DNA of 64,000 nucleotides from Aquibacillus albus (GTDB lineage: Bacteria; Bacillota; Bacilli; Bacillales; Amphibacillaceae): NCBI RefSeq assembly GCF_016908325.1, contig NZ_JAFBDR010000013.1, positions 43,827 to 107,826 on the forward strand, in the 5' to 3' direction. Below are positions 59,077 through 64,000 of the stretch, one piece after another. The notes beneath the pieces are model-generated. The model saw only the letters and a program-made list of their open reading frames with translations. It was not told where the DNA came from and did no database searches. Made by a program: the position numbers and the translations under genes. How positions within the stretch are numbered: position 1 is the first letter of the stretch; each line of letters begins with the position of its first letter.

Positions 59077-59137
59077 AGAGGTTGTTCAAAAAAGTCACCA
59101 AATGATAAGCTAATTTACCGACTTATTGAACACGCAC
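59077..59137 (+). repeat. short family A palindrome in the nifS-nadB divergent region
   Basis: TTGTTCAAAAAAGTCACCAAATGATAAGC at the left, TTACCGACTTATTGAACACGCAC at the right. The left arm is almost identical to the start of the copy at 10624. Confidence 0.65.
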
Positions 59138-59170
59138 TTATATTGTTATCATAACATTTTAAAAAAAGTC

Positions 59171-59217
59171 TTGTCATCTATATAGTTATGTGTAAATATA
59201 GGTGTAAAGACACTTAG
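59171..59217 (+). promoter_or_regulatory. nadB promoter with NiaR-type operator
   Basis: -35 TTGTCA (59171), a 16-nt spacer and a TAAATA -10 (59193). Immediately downstream lies the palindrome TAGGTGTAAAGACACTTA (about 59199-59216), whose GGTGT..ACAC halves resemble NiaR boxes of bacilli. Binding there would block nadBCA transcription. Confidence 0.6.
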
Positions 59218-59224
59218 GTTAGGT

Positions 59225-60805
59225 GTGATTACAATCGAAAAAGAAAATGTTGTTATTATTGGAAGTGGTTTGGCTGCATTAACGATAGCTGAAAGACTTT
59301 CTGGAGATAAAAATGTGATTGTTTTAACAAAGTCAACGATACACCGAAGTAATTCTGTTAAGGCTCAAGGAGGAATTGCCGCATCTGTTGGGGAAGGCGA
59401 TCACTGGGAAAGCCACTATCAGGATACGATGACTGCAGGGTGTTTTTTCAATGAAGAACAAGCAGTAGAAGTATTAGTGAAAAAAGGCCCACATTATATT
59501 AAAAAACTAATGGACCGAGGTCTTCCATTTGATAAAAATGCTAAAGGTGAACTGTTGTTAGGTAAAGAGGGCGCACACATGCATCGAAGAATTTTGCATG
59601 CTGGTGGAGATGCAACTGGAAATGTACTAATGGATTTTTTAATCAAGCATTTACAAATATCAGTAATAGAAGGTGAAAATGTCCTTGATTTAATCATGGA
59701 TGGAACGAAATGTGTTGGTGTTATAACAAGCAATAAAAATGGTAATCTGAACTACTATACTGCAGACCATGTTATTTTGGCGACGGGTGGTTGTGGAGGT
59801 TTGTATCAAGTTACATCAAACGACTCAACTACTGCCGGTGATGGAATTGCACTAGCTTATCGAGCGGGTGCTGAATTAAACGATTTAGAATTTATGCAAT
59901 TTCATCCAACAATGCTTTATACCAATAATCGGTGCTATGGTCTTGTGTCAGAAGCTGTTCGTGGTGAAGGGGCAGTTCTTAAAACGAAGGATGGGAAGCC
60001 AATTATGGAAAGGGTGCATCCTTTGAAAGATTTAGCACCAAGAGATATTGTTGCAAGGGAAATTCAAACGTATTTAAACAATGGAGAAACTATTTATCTG
60101 GATATATCGATGATTGAAGATTTTCAGCAAAAATTCCCCACGATTACATCGATATGTGAAAAAGCTAACATATTCATTGAAAATGGATTACTACCAGTGG
60201 CTCCGGGTGCTCACTTTTTAATGGGAGGAGTGAAAACAAATTTGTATGGAGAGACAAATGTTGAGGGACTTTACGCAATTGGAGAAGTTGCATGTAATGG
60301 TGTACACGGTGCAAATAGATTAGCTAGTAACTCATTATTAGAGGGGATTGTTTTTTCTAATTTACTAGCTGACCGGTTGCTTTCTTTTCCAGGTCAATCG
60401 AACACGATAAAACAAAGAGTTGAACAAAAATCAAACCCAAGCAGAAACCATCTAGAATTACCATCAAAAGAAGAAATACAAGAAGTTATGACGAGATATG
60501 TTGGTATCGAACGTTCGCGTGAAGGGCTTTTATTTGCTAAACAGTGGATGGAACGCTTTAATTTTCAACAGTTTAATCAAAAACATATATCCGACTACAC
60601 AAATGAACAACTAGAAAAAATAAATCAGCTTACTAGCTGTTGGTTAATCATAACCTCTGCTTTAATGAGAACGGAAAGTCGAGGAGGACACTATCGCAGC
60701 GATTATCCTAAGACTAACGATTTGGAGTGGGGGGCGAGGCATATTATCCGACATAAAAACGAAAATCGAAATAAAAGTTTGCAAATGACTGGAGTGGAAT
60801 CATGA
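59225..60805 (+). CDS. nadB: L-aspartate oxidase
   Basis: It oxidises L-aspartate to iminoaspartate, the first NAD synthesis step. A 526-residue FAD protein: GSGLAALTIAERL (Rossmann), KAQGGIAASVGEGD, HGANRLASNSLLEG and RTESRGGHYRSDYP are visible. The start is GTG 59225, with a weak ribosome binding site (TTAGGTTAGG). Its stop overlaps the nadC ATG. Confidence 0.95.
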   Translation: MITIEKENVVIIGSGLAALTIAERLSGDKNVIVLTKSTIHRSNSVKAQGGIAASVGEGDHWESHYQDTMTAGCFFNEEQAVEVLVKKGPHYIKKLMDRGLPFDKNAKGELLLGKEGAHMHRRILHAGGDATGNVLMDFLIKHLQISVIEGENVLDLIMDGTKCVGVITSNKNGNLNYYTADHVILATGGCGGLYQVTSNDSTTAGDGIALAYRAGAELNDLEFMQFHPTMLYTNNRCYGLVSEAVRGEGAVLKTKDGKPIMERVHPLKDLAPRDIVAREIQTYLNNGETIYLDISMIEDFQQKFPTITSICEKANIFIENGLLPVAPGAHFLMGGVKTNLYGETNVEGLYAIGEVACNGVHGANRLASNSLLEGIVFSNLLADRLLSFPGQSNTIKQRVEQKSNPSRNHLELPSKEEIQEVMTRYVGIERSREGLLFAKQWMERFNFQQFNQKHISDYTNEQLEKINQLTSCWLIITSALMRTESRGGHYRSDYPKTNDLEWGARHIIRHKNENRNKSLQMTGVES

Positions 60806-61650
60806 ATCACTTAAAAATAAGGGAGCATTTACAACAATTTTTATTAGAGGATATCGGAGATCGCGATATTACGACTGAAACCATATTCCCTGAGGGGTTA
60901 CAAGGGGAAGGAGAATTCATCGCTAAAGAGGAAGGAATTCTTTCTGGCTCGCAAATTATTAAAGAGGTTTACCATTTACTTGATCCATCCATTGACATCA
61001 CTGTAGATATAATGGATGGAGATGTTCTTCAAAAGGGTGATAGGATTGCAACTGTGTCAGGAAATGTTCGTTCGATATTATCCGGGGAAAGAATTATATT
61101 AAATTTAATGCAACGGATGAGTGGTATTGCTACGATGACGAACGAAGCAGTTAAAGAATTAAATAGTCCAAAAACAAAAATATGTGATACTCGAAAAACG
61201 ACACCAGGACTTAGAACATTTGAAAAATATGCTGTCACTTGTGGTGGAGGATATAACCACCGTTTTGGGCTATACGATGGTGTCATGATCAAAGATAACC
61301 ACATTGCTTTTTGTGGTTCCATAACAACAGCTGTACAAAAAGTGAGACAGCAGCTTGGTCATATGGTGAAGATAGAGGTTGAAACGGAGAGTAAACAACA
61401 GGTTTTGGAGGCTGTAGAAGCAGGGGCAGATGTGATTATGTTAGATAATCGAACACCTGAGGAAGTATTTGAAATGGTGCAACTAATTCCAGGTACGATT
61501 ATTTCAGAGGCATCAGGGAATATATCGCTTGAAACAATTTCACAATATCGAGAGTGCAATGTAGATTATATATCTATGGGATCTTTAACCCATTCAACAA
61601 AATCATTAGATATCAGCTTTAATGTAAAAAATCAGGGGGGAGAAAAATGA
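60802..61650 (+). CDS. nadC: quinolinate phosphoribosyltransferase
   Basis: It converts quinolinate and PRPP to nicotinate mononucleotide. 282 residues with [48 protein letters not shown] and MIKDNHI motifs. It overlaps nadB (ATGA) and nadA (ATGA), so all three are translationally coupled. Confidence 0.97.
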   Translation: MNHLKIREHLQQFLLEDIGDRDITTETIFPEGLQGEGEFIAKEEGILSGSQIIKEVYHLLDPSIDITVDIMDGDVLQKGDRIATVSGNVRSILSGERIILNLMQRMSGIATMTNEAVKELNSPKTKICDTRKTTPGLRTFEKYAVTCGGGYNHRFGLYDGVMIKDNHIAFCGSITTAVQKVRQQLGHMVKIEVETESKQQVLEAVEAGADVIMLDNRTPEEVFEMVQLIPGTIISEASGNISLETISQYRECNVDYISMGSLTHSTKSLDISFNVKNQGGEK

Positions 61651-62753
61651 ATATTTTAGAGATGTTAAATACGGATTCAAATCAAATGCCTGAGCATTAC
61701 AAAGATTTATCCATAGAAGAAATGGAGAATCGTGTGCGTAAAATTAAGAAAAAATTTGGTGAACGATTATTTATTCCAGGACACCATTATCAAAAAGATG
61801 AAGTCATTCAGTTTGCAGATGCTACAGGGGATTCTTTACAGCTTGCACAAATATCTGCTCAGAATAAAGCTGCAGAATTCATCGTCTTTTGTGGTGTTCA
61901 TTTTATGGCAGAAACTGCTGACATTTTAACGCAAGATAATCAAAAGGTTATTTTACCAGATATGCGTGCAGGGTGTTCAATGGCAGATATGGCTGATATC
62001 GACCAGACAGAACGTAGCTGGGAAATCATTCAGCAAACGTTTGGAGATACAGTTCTTCCTTTAACTTATGTTAATTCGACAGCAGCAATAAAATCTTTTG
62101 TTGGAAAATATGGTGGCGCTACAGTTACATCTTCCAATGCAAAAGATATGGTACAGTGGGCCTTTACACAAAAAGAAAGAATCCTATTTTTACCTGACCA
62201 GCATTTAGGGCGTAATACCGCATATGATTTAGGCGTACCATTGGACAAAATGGCTATTTGGAATCCTCATACGGATAACTTTGAATATGAGGGAAATATT
62301 GAAGAAGTAAAGGTAATTCTGTGGAAAGGACATTGTTCTGTCCACGAGAATTTTACAGTGAAAAATGTAGAAAACATTAGAAAACAGCAACCTGACATGA
62401 ATATATTAGTGCATCCAGAATGTAGTAGAGAAGTAGTAGCTCTTTCTGATTATGCTGGTTCAACCAAATATATTATTGATACAATTGAAAAAGCTCCAGC
62501 AGGCAGTAAATGGGCAATTGGTACAGAAATGAACTTAGTTAACAGATTAATAAACAATCACCGGGATAAGGAAATCGTGTCATTAAATCCTTACATGTGC
62601 CCTTGTTTAACGATGAACAGAATAGATTTACCACATTTATTATGGACACTTGAGGAATTAGACAAGGATAATGTCATCAATCAAATTGTTGTTGATAATC
62701 AGACAACAGATTATGCGATCCTTGCGTTAAATCGCATGTTAAAGCAATCCTAA
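61647..62753 (+). CDS. nadA: quinolinate synthase A
   Basis: It condenses iminoaspartate with dihydroxyacetone phosphate to quinolinate using a [4Fe-4S] cluster. 368 residues of the long bacillar type. Cluster cysteines are visible in [27 protein letters not shown] and [13 protein letters not shown]. Last gene of nadBCA. Confidence 0.97.
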   Translation: MNILEMLNTDSNQMPEHYKDLSIEEMENRVRKIKKKFGERLFIPGHHYQKDEVIQFADATGDSLQLAQISAQNKAAEFIVFCGVHFMAETADILTQDNQKVILPDMRAGCSMADMADIDQTERSWEIIQQTFGDTVLPLTYVNSTAAIKSFVGKYGGATVTSSNAKDMVQWAFTQKERILFLPDQHLGRNTAYDLGVPLDKMAIWNPHTDNFEYEGNIEEVKVILWKGHCSVHENFTVKNVENIRKQQPDMNILVHPECSREVVALSDYAGSTKYIIDTIEKAPAGSKWAIGTEMNLVNRLINNHRDKEIVSLNPYMCPCLTMNRIDLPHLLWTLEELDKDNVINQIVVDNQTTDYAILALNRMLKQS

Positions 62754-62776
62754 AATTGAATCATTCATTCACGATA

Positions 62777-62813
62777 AGCAAAGAGATTTCTATTTCATCT
62801 CTTTGCTTTTTTG
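62777..62813 (+). terminator. terminator of nadBCA
   Basis: AGCAAAGAGAT / ATCTCTTTGCT, an 11-bp stem, is followed by TTTTTT. Confidence 0.9.
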
Positions 62814-62914
62814 CACGTTAAGAAAGCATAAAATTTTAAGGAATGAAGTATAAGAAAATGTTGGGCTTTTTTAATTTTTTATTCAACATTTTGGGTAATT
62901 CGCATATGTTGATA

Positions 62915-62942
62915 TTGACTTACTATGTTGTCTGACTATATT
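62915..62942 (+). promoter_or_regulatory. possible promoter upstream of safA
   Basis: TTGACT, a 16-nt spacer, TATATT. It looks like a SigA promoter, while safA of B. subtilis is SigE-dependent. I found no good SigE match in the 150 nt before the gene. Confidence 0.3.
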
Positions 62943-62969
62943 AATTACGAACAGAAGGGAGTTCCAATT

Positions 62970-64000
62970 GTGAAAATACATGTAGTGCAACAAGGCGAGA
63001 CTTTATGGAAAATTGCACAAAAATACGGTGTTGATTTCGAAGAGTTAAAGAAGTTAAATAGTCATTTATCTAATCCAGATATGATCATGCCTGGAATGAA
63101 AATCAAAATTCCATCTTCAACAAAACAGGTGAAGAAGGAGGAACAAAAACCTGTTGACAAATTGAAAAAAGAAGATAAACCAAAAGATTACTCAAAAAAG
63201 AAGGAACAGCCATTAGATAAGGGAATGAAAAAAATCCCTACAACCGACAAAAAAAAGGAAAAAAAAGAAAAAGAGGATACAAAACCTTTGTTTCAAGATA
63301 CGAAAGGTAAATCAATTCCAGAAATAAAAGAAGATGATTATAAAAAACCAAAAAAAGGAAAAGAAAAATTACCAAAAAAACCATTAGACTTACCAAAAAT
63401 GCCAATGATGGAACATTATATGGAGGAATCTCCAGATAAAGCTGATATCCCACAAGTTCCTCATTTTACAAAGGAAAAAGAATTTCATCATCATACACAA
63501 ACTCAACCTACTGTACCAATTCAACCGACATTTCCATCAAATCACCAGGCAATGCCGCATCATCAAGCAACATTTCCAGCTCATCATCAACCAATGATGC
63601 CTGTTAATTATCCATCCATGCCATATTGTGTCCCAACAAATCCTGTACCTTATCCAGTTCATCATCACGCAGGTTACAATAATAATGCTTATGCGCAACC
63701 AGGTGCAAACAACGTTCCAATTAATGAGGATGAACTAATGGAATCATCCAGCATGGAAATGCCTGAAATGCCTACACATTTACAAGGTATGTACGAAGGT
63801 ATGGATTCTCAAGGATATGCGCCAATACCAGGAGCGCCAGGTCAAGGATATTGGCCAACACCAGGAGCGCCAGGTCAAGGATATTGGCCAACACCAGGAG
63901 CACCAGGTCAAGGATATGGGCAGACTCCGGGAGCACAGGGTCAAGGATATTGGCCAGCACCAGGAGGACCAGGCCAAGGATATGGGCAGACTCCGGGAGC
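62970..64000 (+). CDS. safA: spore coat morphogenetic protein SafA (3' end outside window)
   Basis: SafA is targeted to the cortex-coat interface and binds SpoVID. GTG 62970 follows GAAGGGAG. The frame is open to the window end (343 codons visible). An N-terminal LysM domain at residues 4-48 (HVVQQGETLWKIAQKYGVDFEELKKLN) is followed by a Lys/Glu-rich segment, a His/Pro/Met-rich region and a C-terminal 11-residue repeat tract (GAPGQGYWPTP). The nadA-safA neighbourhood matches B. subtilis. Confidence 0.93.
   Translation, partial: MKIHVVQQGETLWKIAQKYGVDFEELKKLNSHLSNPDMIMPGMKIKIPSSTKQVKKEEQKPVDKLKKEDKPKDYSKKKEQPLDKGMKKIPTTDKKKEKKEKEDTKPLFQDTKGKSIPEIKEDDYKKPKKGKEKLPKKPLDLPKMPMMEHYMEESPDKADIPQVPHFTKEKEFHHHTQTQPTVPIQPTFPSNHQAMPHHQATFPAHHQPMMPVNYPSMPYCVPTNPVPYPVHHHAGYNNNAYAQPGANNVPINEDELMESSSMEMPEMPTHLQGMYEGMDSQGYAPIPGAPGQGYWPTPGAPGQGYWPTPGAPGQGYGQTPGAQGQGYWPAPGGPGQGYGQTPG
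63831..64000 (+). repeat. 33-nt in-frame tandem repeat in safA
   Basis: Five units of 33 nt (from GGAGCGCCAGGTCAAGG) start at 63831, 63864, 63897, 63930 and 63963. Each encodes GxxGQGYxxxP. Units 1 and 2 encode the same peptide; units 3 and 5 share GYGQTP. The tract continues past the window edge. Confidence 0.95.

Noticed and set aside
63831..64000. Regular 33-nt repeats that could suggest a CRISPR array
   Set aside because: They are contiguous, without spacers, in frame with safA, and encode an 11-residue protein repeat.

Overview
The window is a 64 kb piece of a low-GC, endospore-forming Firmicute chromosome. Gene order (sdhAB, gerE, ysmB, racE, gerM, rph, tig, clpX, lonB, lonA, engB, hemAXCDBL, spoVID, valS, folC, prepilin peptidase, spoIIB, maf, radC, mreBCD, minCD, spoIVFAB, rplU, prp, rpmA, spo0B, obg, pheBA, niaR, nifS, nadBCA, safA) matches the Bacillus subtilis core. 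The group IIC intron, the RNase E/G gene before rplU and very acidic proteins point to an Oceanobacillus/Virgibacillus-like member of the Bacillaceae. That placement is inference from gene content, not a search result.

Layout. 1-5030: end of the succinate dehydrogenase operon, then gerE, a MarR regulator, glutamate racemase and gerM. 5031-6917: an intact-looking group IIC intron sitting just after the gerM terminator. 6996-8881: rph, the ITPase gene and a phosphodiesterase gene. 8943-9535: a tRNA-Gly/tRNA-Arg unit into which two copies of an unrecognised ~120-nt structured element have been inserted, each flanked by a 31-33 nt direct repeat of tRNA sequence. 9642-18788: a TPR protein, trigger factor, ClpX, LonB, LonA and EngB. 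19705-26051: heme biosynthesis from glutamyl-tRNA to uroporphyrinogen III. 26441-32043: the spore coat genes spoVID and ysxE, then T-box-controlled valS. 32155-34534: an ATP-grasp gene on the minus strand, then folC. 34750-42208: a type IV pilus cluster (pilB, pilT, pilC, pilA, pilD, pilM, pilN, pilO) at the place where B. subtilis has only comC. The pilin gene has a c-di-GMP-II-like riboswitch with a terminator platform. 42328-51020: spoIIB, maf, radC, cell-shape, division-site and SpoIVF genes. 51037-57326: rng, the L21/L27 operon with the Prp protease, spo0B, obg and pheBA. 57376-62753: the divergent NAD regulon (niaR-nifS against nadBCA). 62970-end: safA, cut by the window edge inside an 11-residue repeat tract.

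How it fits together. Sporulation control can be read in the DNA: a SigK-type promoter before gerE, a SigF-type promoter before lonB and a SigE-type promoter before spoIVFA. At least four dispersed repeat families occupy intergenic spaces: the tRNA-embedded element, a palindromic family beginning TGTTCAAAAAGTC, a GAGGCTGTCC palindrome, and a 200-255 nt CCAGCTCCAGCGCCC repeat. The most interesting items are the tRNA-embedded element and the c-di-GMP-linked pilus locus.
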